A stretch of 6,522 nt of DNA from Bryobacteraceae bacterium (lineage in GTDB: Bacteria > Acidobacteriota > Terriglobia > Bryobacterales > Bryobacteraceae). The notes beneath the pieces were generated by a model. The model had not been told where the DNA came from. It made no database searches and saw only the letters and a list, made by a program, of their open reading frames with translations. The stretch spans positions 1 to 6,522 of the forward strand of contig JANXXV010000433.1 in NCBI GenBank assembly GCA_025350445.1, in the 5' to 3' direction. The translations under genes were made by a program, and so were the position numbers. This document shows positions 1 through 5,540 of the stretch, piece after piece. Position 1 is the stretch's first letter; every line of letters starts with the position of its first letter.

Positions 1-228
1 TTGATGGACGGCGGCATCCGGCGAGGGACGGACATTTTGAAGGCGCTGGCTTATGGCGCCAAGGCGATTCTGGTGGGGCGGCCTCCGCTCTGGGGATTGG
101 GCGCGTTCGGGCAGCCTGGGGTGGAACGGGTTCTTTGGATGCTGGGCGCTGAACTGAAGCTGGCGATGGCGTTGGCCGGCAAGCCGACATTGGCATCAAT
201 CGACCGCAATTTGGTGAAGCGTGGATGA
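1..228 (+). CDS. FMN-dependent alpha-hydroxy-acid dehydrogenase, C-terminal end (5' partial)
   Basis: This is the last 75 codons of a gene entering from the left edge. It reads [20 protein letters not shown] followed by ILVGRP, the FMN-phosphate-binding segment near the C-terminus of the glycolate oxidase/lactate dehydrogenase/lactate monooxygenase family. The following [16 protein letters not shown] helix and the tail with [15 protein letters not shown] are also typical. Family members are TIM barrels of roughly 350-390 residues that oxidise L-2-hydroxy acids such as lactate or glycolate and pass electrons to oxygen, quinone or cytochrome. The active-site His/Arg and most of the barrel lie outside the window, so the substrate cannot be assigned. 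The stop codon overlaps the ATG of the next gene (ATGA, 225-228), indicating translational coupling to the cytochrome. The real start lies upstream of base 1; the TTG/ATG at the edge is internal. Confidence 0.93.
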   Translation: MMDGGIRRGTDILKALAYGAKAILVGRPPLWGLGAFGQPGVERVLWMLGAELKLAMALAGKPTLASIDRNLVKRG

Positions 229-698
229 AGTGGTTGCCCCTATTGCTTTTCGTGCTGCCGCTGGGGGCGCAGAAGACGCATGAATATTGCGCGCCTTGCC
301 ATGCCGAGCAGGTGGCGGACCTGGAGACGCATCCCCATTTCGCCAAAGGGCTGAGCTGCGACGCCTGCCACGGGCAGAGCGTGAAGCACCGGACTTCCAC
401 TGGTGCGGCGTCGCCGGACCGCGTTGCCGCTCCGGACGAGGTGCCCGCGCTTTGCGGCTCATGCCATGCCGCGCAGAAGAAGGAGTATCTGACCACGAAG
501 CATGCCGCGCTGGTGGTGTCGAGGTCTGCCGTGAAGTCAGCTAACTGCGCTACCTGTCATGGGGTGCATAGCTTGCGAACGGCGAAGCAGATGCAGCAGC
601 AGTGCGTGAAGTGCCATGCGGTGCTGCCGGCGCCGTGTAAGCCGGAGGTGGGGTGCGTTAGCTGTCATGCGCCTCATCGGATGACTGCGAAGCGGTGA
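225..698 (+). CDS. Small exported multihaem (six CXXCH) c-type cytochrome
   Basis: The 157-residue protein begins with a short signal peptide ([15 protein letters not shown], likely cleaved before Q16), so it should act outside the cytoplasmic membrane. Six CXXCH haem-c attachment motifs are visible: CAPCH (22-26), CDACH (45-49), CGSCH (77-81), CATCH (108-112), CVKCH (127-131) and CVSCH (144-148). Extra histidines at 36, 38, 55, 93, 115 and 151 could be distal axial ligands, giving bis-His low-potential haems as in cytochrome c3 or NapC/NrfH-like and doubled-CXXCH proteins. No catalytic domain is seen, so an electron-transfer role is inferred. The ATG overlaps the stop of the upstream FMN dehydrogenase by 4 bases, suggesting that it may carry electrons from that enzyme; this pairing is inference. 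The last 41 bases overlap the 3' end of the convergent VWA/HEAT gene. Confidence 0.93.
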   Translation: MKWLPLLLFVLPLGAQKTHEYCAPCHAEQVADLETHPHFAKGLSCDACHGQSVKHRTSTGAASPDRVAAPDEVPALCGSCHAAQKKEYLTTKHAALVVSRSAVKSANCATCHGVHSLRTAKQMQQQCVKCHAVLPAPCKPEVGCVSCHAPHRMTAKR

Positions 699-2457
699 TG
701 ATACTTGGGGGATGGGGAACCGGCAGTGGGGCCGCCGTCGTTGGTTCCCCATAGCCGCACGGGGAGCAGATTTGCACGGTAACATCTTGGAGTTCGGGAT
801 TGGTTCGGGTGAAGGAGATCTCGTAGCGGTCCAGCAGCGACTCTTGGATGCGTAACAATATGGCGGGGATTTCGTGGACGCCGGAGATGCGGTAGACGCC
901 GCCGCCGGTGTCCCGGCAAAGCATCTCAAAGAATCCGGCCGCCCTGTCCGTTTGCACGACGGCGTGGATGGCCACTTTTGCCCGGCGGGCGCGCGCGGCG
1001 GCGACCGATAGGTCGCCGGAGTCTATGAAGGTAGCGTCAGCAACGCAGATCAGGTGGCGCGAGCCGGGGACGGCTACGATAGCCTCAACCATGGCGTGGA
1101 AAGCGCCAGCGAATCCAAGCAGGGGGATACTGCCGAGCGTATCGTCCGCGAGGTATTTGCCAAGAGCCCCGATATCGCAAATGAATTGAATGGCGGATTG
1201 AAATCGCACCGGCGGAATTTCCGGGGCATCCAATCCCAGTATGCCGGGCCGGCTTGAAAGCGCGGGTACCGGTGCAGGTCCGGGATCCGGTGAAGGATTG
1301 GTATCGTAACGCTGCAGGCACCATTGATCGGCGGGCTGTTGCCGATCAAGATAAGTTAGCAGCCCGGGATCCGCGAAGTGGATGGTTGCCGAAATTAGAA
1401 GTCCAAGCGCGACCGATGTAGGCTCGGAATGTTCCTGCACCGAATAATCCTGAATCCATTGTTCTCCATCCCGCAGGAGGAAGTCCGTGGGAGGGAGGTT
1501 TGGTACGTGCTTTCCGATGCCGGAACGAACTGTTGCGACTAAATTCGTGCGACCTTCGGGATCGCTCGTAAATGTGTGGACGGAGATGCTGAGGGCTCCG
1601 GCGAGTTGTGACGAACGGCTTGTCTGGCGTATTCGAGCCAGAGATCTTATGGCGTGCTGACGCAATTGCGCATCGCCGGAATTCATCAGACGGGTGAGTG
1701 TCGGCTGAAATCGGGGACTGGCGGTTATTCCCATCGCCCAGGCGGCGGTGATCCGCCAGGGAAGGCCAGGCCGTTCCGCGAGTTCGAGCAGCAGCCGGAT
1801 GCTGGAAACATGGTGCAGCTTGTATAGACCGACGATTGCATTGCCCGCTACACGCTGGTGGGAGTCGCGGGCGGCGTCATAGAATACAGTCGCGCAGCCG
1901 GGATCGTCGATCTCCCACAGCGCCTCCACGGCGTTGGCACGAACCCGGGCATCTTCGTCCGACACTTGTTCCGCGGCCAGTTCCGGATTTCTATTCGCCC
2001 GGCCGATCAATAACGCCCCCTTTGACCGGATGCGGCAGCTTGGATGACGAAGAAGCGGTCCGAGGGACGGCCGGATCTTCATCGATTCCGACACCTCTTC
2101 CAGGATCTTCAAAATCCGTTCCGCCTCCCGTTCATCGATGGATTCAAGTGAGGTTAATCGCCGGGCGAAGTCAACACCAAAGCGCGGGTCAACCACCAAC
2201 GCGATCCTTACGATGGCCACGGCCTGGGAGATGCTTAAGAGTGCGGGATCGCACAGTGCGCCATACAGCGCATGTTCACGCAGCAATAGCGATACCAGAT
2301 AACGGGTGCCCTGCGATAGATCGTTGGCAGTCAAAGCGGCAACGCTGGCTGCCAGGAATTCGTGCCAGTTATCACCCGAAAGCTTGCGCAGAGCCCGGCT
2401 TATTGCGGTCGGATTCTGCGGAAAGTCCGCGACGAGTTGTTGAACCAGCTCTTCCAT
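658..2457 (-). CDS. HEAT-repeat protein with C-terminal degenerate VWA-like (Acidobacterial VWFA-related) domain
   Basis: This is a 599-residue protein without a signal peptide or membrane segment, so probably cytoplasmic. Residues ~130-280 form HEAT/PBS-lyase-type helical repeats (for example RVRANAVEALWEIDD, RITAAWAMGI, QLRQHAIRSLARI), a protein-protein scaffold. Residues ~320-552 match the layout of the VWFA-related domain frequent in Acidobacteriota: DFLLRDGEQWIQDYSVQE, then the hydrophobic VALGLLIS strand, SRHLICVADATF, AKVAIHAVVQTD, DTGGGVYRIS, and a final LLDRYEISFT strand. The usual metal site (DxSxS after the first strand, residues ~355-359) is replaced by ISATI, so metal-dependent adhesion is unlikely. 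The tail after ~565 is Pro/Ser-rich and probably disordered. ATG at 2457-2455 was chosen as the first in-frame start; no clear Shine-Dalgarno precedes it. It converges on the cytochrome gene with a 41-base overlap. The cellular role is unknown. Confidence 0.85.
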   Translation of the reverse strand: MEELVQQLVADFPQNPTAISRALRKLSGDNWHEFLAASVAALTANDLSQGTRYLVSLLLREHALYGALCDPALLSISQAVAIVRIALVVDPRFGVDFARRLTSLESIDEREAERILKILEEVSESMKIRPSLGPLLRHPSCRIRSKGALLIGRANRNPELAAEQVSDEDARVRANAVEALWEIDDPGCATVFYDAARDSHQRVAGNAIVGLYKLHHVSSIRLLLELAERPGLPWRITAAWAMGITASPRFQPTLTRLMNSGDAQLRQHAIRSLARIRQTSRSSQLAGALSISVHTFTSDPEGRTNLVATVRSGIGKHVPNLPPTDFLLRDGEQWIQDYSVQEHSEPTSVALGLLISATIHFADPGLLTYLDRQQPADQWCLQRYDTNPSPDPGPAPVPALSSRPGILGLDAPEIPPVRFQSAIQFICDIGALGKYLADDTLGSIPLLGFAGAFHAMVEAIVAVPGSRHLICVADATFIDSGDLSVAAARARRAKVAIHAVVQTDRAAGFFEMLCRDTGGGVYRISGVHEIPAILLRIQESLLDRYEISFTRTNPELQDVTVQICSPCGYGEPTTAAPLPVPHPPSIITASQSSDEAHDS

Positions 2458-2480
2458 CGCTTGTCATATCGGCTGGTTTT

Positions 2481-2502
2481 GACCGATCGACAGTTTTCGG
2501 TC
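2481..2502. promoter_or_regulatory. Small inverted repeat upstream of the HEAT/VWA gene
   Basis: GACCGA (2481-2486) and TCGGTC (2497-2502) form a perfect 6-bp stem around a 10-base loop. It lies 24-45 bases upstream of the ATG of the minus-strand HEAT/VWA gene, in its leader or promoter. It could be an operator or leader hairpin; there is no T-tract to make it a terminator. The assignment rests on position and symmetry only. Confidence 0.2.
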
Positions 2503-2715
2503 GAAATACTGGCGGAGCATCTAAAAATAGCTGGACAGGCCAGGTTATCCGTGTTGATCTGAAGCGCTCGATAGATCTGACTGGGCATGAATGGTGGCGG
2601 CGCAATCGCTGCCAGTCTCTCGTTTTGAACTCAGGGCGCTCCGGTCGGTCAGGCTGCTGGCCGCGGCGCACTTCGTAGCTCTGGAGCGCGGGCATGCGGG
2701 CGTAAAGCTCCTTAA

Positions 2716-2732
2716 ACTTAAATCCGGCAGTT
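2716..2732 (+). repeat. Left arm of inverted repeat
   Basis: The arm reads ACTTAAATCCGGCAGTT. It pairs with 2864-2880 at 16/17 positions. TAAA, two other bases, then CGGCAGTTGG from this arm (2719-2734) recurs at 6386-6401 with 14/16 identities. Confidence 0.65.
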
Positions 2733-2863
2733 GGAGCGTCCAAGACCGGAAAGGTCTCTAGCCCGCAACCAGTTGCAACGGAATCAGTTATTTCCGAATG
2801 GTAACTGTGAAACATCTGAAATCCGGAACTGTTTCAGCTCCCTGGCCCGATCCGAAAGAATCG

Positions 2864-2880
2864 AACTGCCGGATTTAGGT
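2864..2880 (-). repeat. Right arm of inverted repeat
   Basis: The plus strand reads AACTGCCGGATTTAGGT, the reverse complement of the left arm with one mismatch. Its outer 11 bases (CGGATTTAGGT) recur at 3220-3230 in the same orientation. Confidence 0.65.
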
Positions 2881-2943
2881 GAAAATGTCGGCGCGCTGCC
2901 AATCCGCAGGCATCGGGAAGCACTCGGAGGCATACACCGCTCT

Positions 2944-3063
2944 CTAGAACTGAATTCTCAGCCGGATTTCATAGAGCCGGTTCACCAGCGGGCGTTGGAG
3001 GGCCTTCGTAGTCGCTGGTGCTTCCAACACTCCCATACCGGCACGTGCAATTGGTCCGGGAAA
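2944..3063 (-). pseudogene. Possible 3' remnant of an outer-membrane beta-barrel (TonB-receptor-like) gene
   Basis: On the minus strand 39 codons are open between a TGA at 3066-3064 and a TAG at 2946-2944, with no full gene upstream in frame. The translation ends NRLYEIRLRIQF followed by stop. Alternating hydrophobic residues and a terminal Phe resemble the last beta-strand of outer-membrane barrels, and the Oar-like TonB-dependent receptors abundant in Acidobacteriota end in a similar way. No start or upstream barrel sequence survives. The stretch is short, so this is a tentative call that could be coincidence. Confidence 0.2.
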
Positions 3064-3383
3064 TCATTTGTTTTCACCCGCTCTGTAAACTCAATTTTCC
3101 AAATCCTTCGAAAACTTCTATTTAGAACGGCACATGGTTACACGGGATTGCGCGTTGGGCGCATTTACAGAGACGGTCTCTTTTGCCATGAGTGCCTGGG
3201 ACTGGAGAGAAGAGTGCGGCGGATTTAGGTTGAAGAGAGACTTCGAGTCCGAGACGTTGTAATCTCCTGACAAGCCGGCCGCGGGTTCGGCGGTCGAAAT
3301 TATCACCGCCCGCTTCGCGATATTGCGTAGCATCCCGAAGAATGCAGAAGGCAATGGTCGGGATTCGATGTGCCGTGGCGACA

Positions 3384-3618
3384 GGATTGGGCAAGAGAAA
3401 ACAGCTACACGGTCATCACTGCGGATGCTGATTTCTTCGCTCTAGTCAATCGGAGACGTCCGCCGCCTCAACTGATTCATCTCGAGCGTTGCGATTTCCC
3501 TTTCAACGTGATCGAAGAATTCCTTCGCCGGAATGCAATTCGGATTTCTGAATTCGAGAATGATCCGCACGCCGGTTCGCTCATTCTTCGGCCACCTTTG
3601 CTGAAGCATGCCCGGTGA
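3384..3618 (+). pseudogene. 5'-truncated DUF5615 PIN-like toxin copy
   Basis: From the WAREN segment to the stop, this stretch encodes 76 residues that match residues 43-118 of the intact toxin at 4151-4507 at 63 of 76 positions, with no indels, frameshifts or internal stops. Similarity stops abruptly at about 3384. The first ~42 residues are gone, including the LLLDENLSP strand with the first acidic residue and the DEEIW segment, while TADADF is kept, so a PIN-like nuclease site could not form. A GTG at 3370 could open a short 82-residue product beginning MPWRQD, but there is no convincing ribosome binding site, and no DUF433 antitoxin gene precedes it. Best read as the remnant of a second TA module. 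Differences from the intact copy are mostly synonymous (18 synonymous versus 13 replaced codons by my hand count). Confidence 0.85.
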
Positions 3619-3929
3619 GCCGAGGATATACCTCGATGGCCATTCTGAACGTTGGTAAACGCGTTTCTTGTTCCTGAAAGTGCACTGAGCCTCTGCGTAG
3701 GTTCGCTGCGGCGGTTTGCCGTTAGATGTCAAATTGGCGTCGCGCACGGCCACGGAAAAGAAGCGTTGGGCGTGGTATGTGTCCTTTGCGTCACGGGAAA
3801 TGATGTATACCGGCGGCTTCCCCTTCGTTATCCGGTTGCGGTCAGTCTCGGATAGGCGGGTAAACTAGGCAGACCTTCCGCAAAGGCTCCCAAACGATGG
3901 CATAATACTGGTAGAGATAAGGTTCCTCC
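3619..3929. other. Spacer between truncated toxin and TA operon
   Basis: No gene is supported. One plus-strand frame is open for 55 codons from 3701 to a TAG at 3866-3868 and encodes a plausible-looking segment (TEKKRWAWYVSFASREMMYT), but it has no start codon before 3800 and no family I recognise. The sequence just after the truncated toxin stop retains weak, patchy resemblance to that after the intact toxin (4508 onward), suggesting the duplication once extended slightly beyond the gene. The promoter of the TA operon is probably at the right end. Confidence 0.5.
3901..3906 (+). promoter_or_regulatory. Candidate -10 box for the DUF433-DUF5615 operon
   Basis: CATAAT matches TATAAT at 5 of 6 positions and lies 23 bases before the antitoxin ATG, which would give a short leader of about 17 bases carrying the weak AAGG ribosome site (3919-3922). 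No good -35 box is seen at 16-19 bases upstream. DUF433-type antitoxins are HTH-like proteins, so autoregulation here is plausible but not shown by the sequence. Confidence 0.35.
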
Positions 3930-4154
3930 ATGCCATCAACGACCACCACCAGGATCACAACGGAGCAGGGTAAACGCGGCGGAAAGCCCTGCGTCCGCGG
4001 GCTACGAATTACAGTCTGGGATGTCCTCGGTTGGCTGGGTGCTGGAATGACCGTGGAGCAAATTCTCGACGAACATCCCGACCTCGAGAAGGCTGATTTT
4101 CCGGCTGTCTATCAGTTTGCCGCCGAAGCCGGCCGCCGATCCCATCTCGTTTGA
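3930..4154 (+). CDS. DUF433 family antitoxin
   Basis: This 74-residue protein has the DUF433 core: RIT (8-10), then GGKPCVRGLRITVWDVLGWL (17-36), GAGMTVEQILDEHPDL (37-52) and a final helix (~57-66). The family is a small winged or HTH-like fold, known as the antitoxin partner of PIN-like toxins of the DUF5615 type. It should bind and neutralise the toxin encoded immediately downstream and may repress its own promoter. The ATG at 3930 is preceded by a weak AAGG site 7 bases upstream. Its stop TGA (4152-4154) overlaps the TTG start of the toxin (TTGA), so the two are cotranslated. The length is normal and no key residue appears lost. The N-terminal TTTT run is poorly conserved in the family. 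Confidence 0.9.
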   Translation: MPSTTTTRITTEQGKRGGKPCVRGLRITVWDVLGWLGAGMTVEQILDEHPDLEKADFPAVYQFAAEAGRRSHLV

Positions 4155-4507
4155 GCCTGCTTCTCGACGAGAATCTGTCTCCACGGCTTACGTTTCGCTT
4201 GGCGTCCCTGTTTACGGGCCTGATCCATGTGCGCGATGTCGGCCTCAAACAGGCGGCTGACGAAGAAATCTGGAATTGGGCAAGAGAAAATGGCTATACC
4301 GTCATCACGGCGGACGCTGATTTCGTCGCCCCGTTCAATCGGAGAGGTCCGCCGCCTAAACTGATTCACCTAGAGCGTTGCGATTTCCCTTTTAACGTGA
4401 TCGAAGAACTCCTTCGGCAGAATGCAATACGTATTTCTGAATTCGAGAATGATCCGAACGCTGGGTTGCTGATTATTCGACCGCCTTCGCTAAAGCATTC
4501 CCGGTGA
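4151..4507 (+). CDS. DUF5615 PIN-like toxin (partner of DUF433)
   Basis: This 118-residue protein has the DUF5615/Mut7-C-like PIN layout: LLLDENLSP (3-11), HVRDVGL (26-32), DEEIW (37-41), YTVITADADF (49-58), RGPPPKLIHLE (65-75) and a helical C-terminus with a DPNAGLLIIRP strand. The acidic residues D6, D37/E38/E39, D55 and D57 are candidates for the metal-binding nuclease site; the family is thought to act as RNase-type toxins held by DUF433. The start is TTG at 4151, overlapping the antitoxin stop; no better in-frame ATG/GTG lies nearby, and this start puts the conserved LLLDEN strand at the N-terminus as expected. The C-terminal two-thirds is duplicated at 3384-3618. The gene appears intact. 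RNA target unknown. Confidence 0.9.
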   Translation: MSLLLDENLSPRLTFRLASLFTGLIHVRDVGLKQAADEEIWNWARENGYTVITADADFVAPFNRRGPPPKLIHLERCDFPFNVIEELLRQNAIRISEFENDPNAGLLIIRPPSLKHSR

Positions 4508-4591
4508 GTGGACAATATCGTTCGGTGGACGAAATTTGCGGCTAACGCTTTCCTTGGAAGAGGCTCATCATCGTGCCTGGCAGAGCGCGCC

Positions 4592-4597
4592 TACAAT
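4592..4597 (+). promoter_or_regulatory. Candidate -10 box giving a leaderless HEPN transcript
   Basis: TACAAT (5/6 to consensus) lies 8 bases before the ATG at 4606. Transcription from it would begin at or within a base or two of the start codon. This fits the lack of any Shine-Dalgarno sequence there. No clear -35 hexamer is present. Confidence 0.4.
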
Positions 4598-4605
4598 ACT
4601 GATTG

Positions 4606-5349
4606 ATGTCTTCATTACAGCCAGAATTACAGCCAGAGATCCGCGAGCGGCTTCTCAATGAATTCGCGCTTCGTTCTTTCCGAGACGTTGCCGACGGAGA
4701 TTACATTGCCGCCAGGATGGCTTATCGGGCGGAGCTGTTAATGCAGGCGTACTGGTCGAGCCAGCAGGCTCTAGAAAAATATCTTAAAGCGATACTGCTC
4801 TTTCGACGCATTCCCCAATTGAAGCCCACGCATTCGCTGAAGACCCTACTCGCGAACTTGGAGCCGAGCTTTCCCCTGAAGTTGTCTACCAAGGTCCGTG
4901 ACTTCATTAGCTTCGTTGACGACTGGGATGTTGATCGGTATTTCATTTTCCCCTACTGTGGCAATGGATTTGAACTGTTCACACTCGATCAGACCGTATG
5001 GGAAGTGCGCCGTTACTGTCTTCCGCGCGATACACGATTGTCTCCGCAGGGCACGCCAGTTGAACAACTCGACCTACGCTATATCGAAGATGCCGCGAAT
5101 CACCCTCCTCAGCACTTTCGCACTATTGTTCCAGGCCTTGTTGAGCGTAAGCTTGAGGAAAAAGACGCCGCCCATTCGGCGCTTAATTGGAAAAACCTCT
5201 ACTTCGGAACCCGCAAGCGGAAATCTATCACACATCGGCTATCATCGACGTCTCACAATTCTACGCTCGCCCTCTACCCGGAGATCATCGACGAATTGAA
5301 GCAGCTCATCTACGTCCCACACTCTGCGGAATCCCTAAAGAGGCCCTGA
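4606..5349 (+). CDS. HEPN-domain protein
   Basis: This is a 247-residue protein. Residues ~24-86 have the HEPN pattern: a first helix with RDVADGDYIAARMAYRAE, then YWSSQQALEKYLKAILL (49-65) containing the QxxEKxLKA signature, and KPTHSLKTLL (73-82). HEPN domains are four-helix folds found in RNases, toxins and abortive-infection proteins, often beside MNT nucleotidyltransferases; no such partner is encoded here. The usual R-x4-6-H catalytic motif is not seen in the expected later helix (the RYFIFPY region, ~111-117, lacks the His), so it may be non-catalytic or atypical. The C-terminal ~55 residues carry a basic FGTRKRK motif and YPEIIDELKQLIYVP, which look like a conserved extension. I chose ATG 4606 over the TTG at 4603 because of the TACAAT spacing. 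There is no Shine-Dalgarno. An in-frame LQPE duplication sits at residues 4-11. Confidence 0.75.
   Translation: MSSLQPELQPEIRERLLNEFALRSFRDVADGDYIAARMAYRAELLMQAYWSSQQALEKYLKAILLFRRIPQLKPTHSLKTLLANLEPSFPLKLSTKVRDFISFVDDWDVDRYFIFPYCGNGFELFTLDQTVWEVRRYCLPRDTRLSPQGTPVEQLDLRYIEDAANHPPQHFRTIVPGLVERKLEEKDAAHSALNWKNLYFGTRKRKSITHRLSSTSHNSTLALYPEIIDELKQLIYVPHSAESLKRP
4614..4637 (+). repeat. Perfect 12-bp tandem duplication inside the HEPN gene
   Basis: ATTACAGCCAGA occurs twice head to tail (4614-4625 and 4626-4637). Being a multiple of three it keeps the frame and yields LQPELQPE near the N-terminus. A recent slippage duplication is likely. Confidence 0.85.
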
Positions 5350-5525
5350 GAAGTCAAACCTGCTACCTCGCCCATGTCGAACCGCCCCGAGCCGAAGACC
5401 TTCGGGCAGTGGATTCGCAACGTCGCGGTCGCGGCGATTGCGCATTGGCTCTAGTGTATGCTGCGGTATTATTGGCGCCCGCCTGGAACGCCACGCCAAG
5501 TTTATTACGCGAGGGCGTCCGTTCG

Positions 5526-5531
5526 TACAAT
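5526..5531 (+). promoter_or_regulatory. Candidate -10 box giving a leaderless DUF2971 transcript
   Basis: TACAAT lies 9 bases before the ATG at 5541, the same arrangement as at the HEPN gene. A weak TTATTA (5502-5507, 18-base spacing) could serve as -35. There is no ribosome binding site before the ATG. Confidence 0.4.
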
Positions 5532-5540
5532 GAATGATTC

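Larger units (their letters stand above)
2716..2880. mobile_element. MITE-like unit with 17-bp terminal inverted repeats
   Basis: The left arm ACTTAAATCCGGCAGTT (2716-2732) and the right arm AACTGCCGGATTTAGGT (2864-2880) are reverse complements at 16 of 17 positions, including a perfect 14-bp core (2719-2732 with 2864-2877). They enclose 131 bp that encode nothing recognisable but contain internal symmetry, such as CTGAAA (2816-2821) with TTTCAG (2832-2837). A 14-bp exact inverted match this close is unlikely by chance. Size, paired ends and lack of coding capacity fit a non-autonomous miniature transposable element. No target-site duplication is evident at the outer edges, so it may be old, or the arms may be part of a folded RNA or a bidirectional element instead. 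Confidence 0.4.
2458..3383. other. Gene-poor region of about 925 bp with repeats and probable gene debris
   Basis: No convincing intact gene was found on either strand. What it holds: an inverted repeat near the HEAT/VWA start (2481-2502), a 165-bp unit bounded by 17-bp inverted repeats (2716-2880), and a minus-strand open stretch ending like an outer-membrane barrel (2944-3063). Another minus-strand open stretch of 78 codons (3354-3118) has no recognisable family. The 11-mer CGGATTTAGGT occurs at 2870-2880 and again at 3220-3230 in the same orientation. The right end is the sharp boundary at about 3384 where similarity to the DUF5615 toxin gene begins. The mixture suggests past insertions and deletions. 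Confidence 0.6.

Noticed and set aside
1836..2678. 280-codon plus-strand open frame
   Set aside because: Mostly antisense to the HEAT region; low-complexity Arg/Pro/Ser translation typical of a GC-rich antisense shadow.
2372..2815. 147-codon minus-strand open frame upstream of and overlapping the HEAT/VWA start
   Set aside because: It overlaps the N-terminus of the well-supported gene in another frame, crosses the MITE-like arm and is rich in Arg/Pro without any motif.
2843..2917. tRNA-like shape on the minus strand (TTCGATT loop, CCA end, acceptor pairing 6 of 7, D-loop-like GATTGGCAG)
   Set aside because: No anticodon stem can be formed around any plausible anticodon loop and the T stem has a mismatch. 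The T-loop half overlaps the inverted-repeat arm. Probably coincidence; a covariance-model scan would settle it.
2731..3228. 165-codon plus-strand open frame starting with TTG
   Set aside because: No recognisable domain, no ribosome binding site, Arg- and Cys-scattered composition, and it runs through the right arm of the inverted repeat. More likely a shadow of decayed minus-strand sequence.
3442..3753. 103-codon minus-strand frame over the truncated toxin
   Set aside because: It is antisense to the toxin homology, and the intact toxin produces a similar antisense frame at 4112-4369, so it is a by-product of the toxin coding sequence.
5374..5454. 26-codon plus-strand ORF (MSNRPEPKTFGQ...) between HEPN and DUF2971
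   Set aside because: Short, no ribosome binding site and no known family; length is expected by chance.
5187..5537. 116-codon frame overlapping the HEPN C-terminus
   Set aside because: The HEPN frame carries the conserved-looking FGTRKRK and YPEI segments in this part, so the other frame is a shadow.
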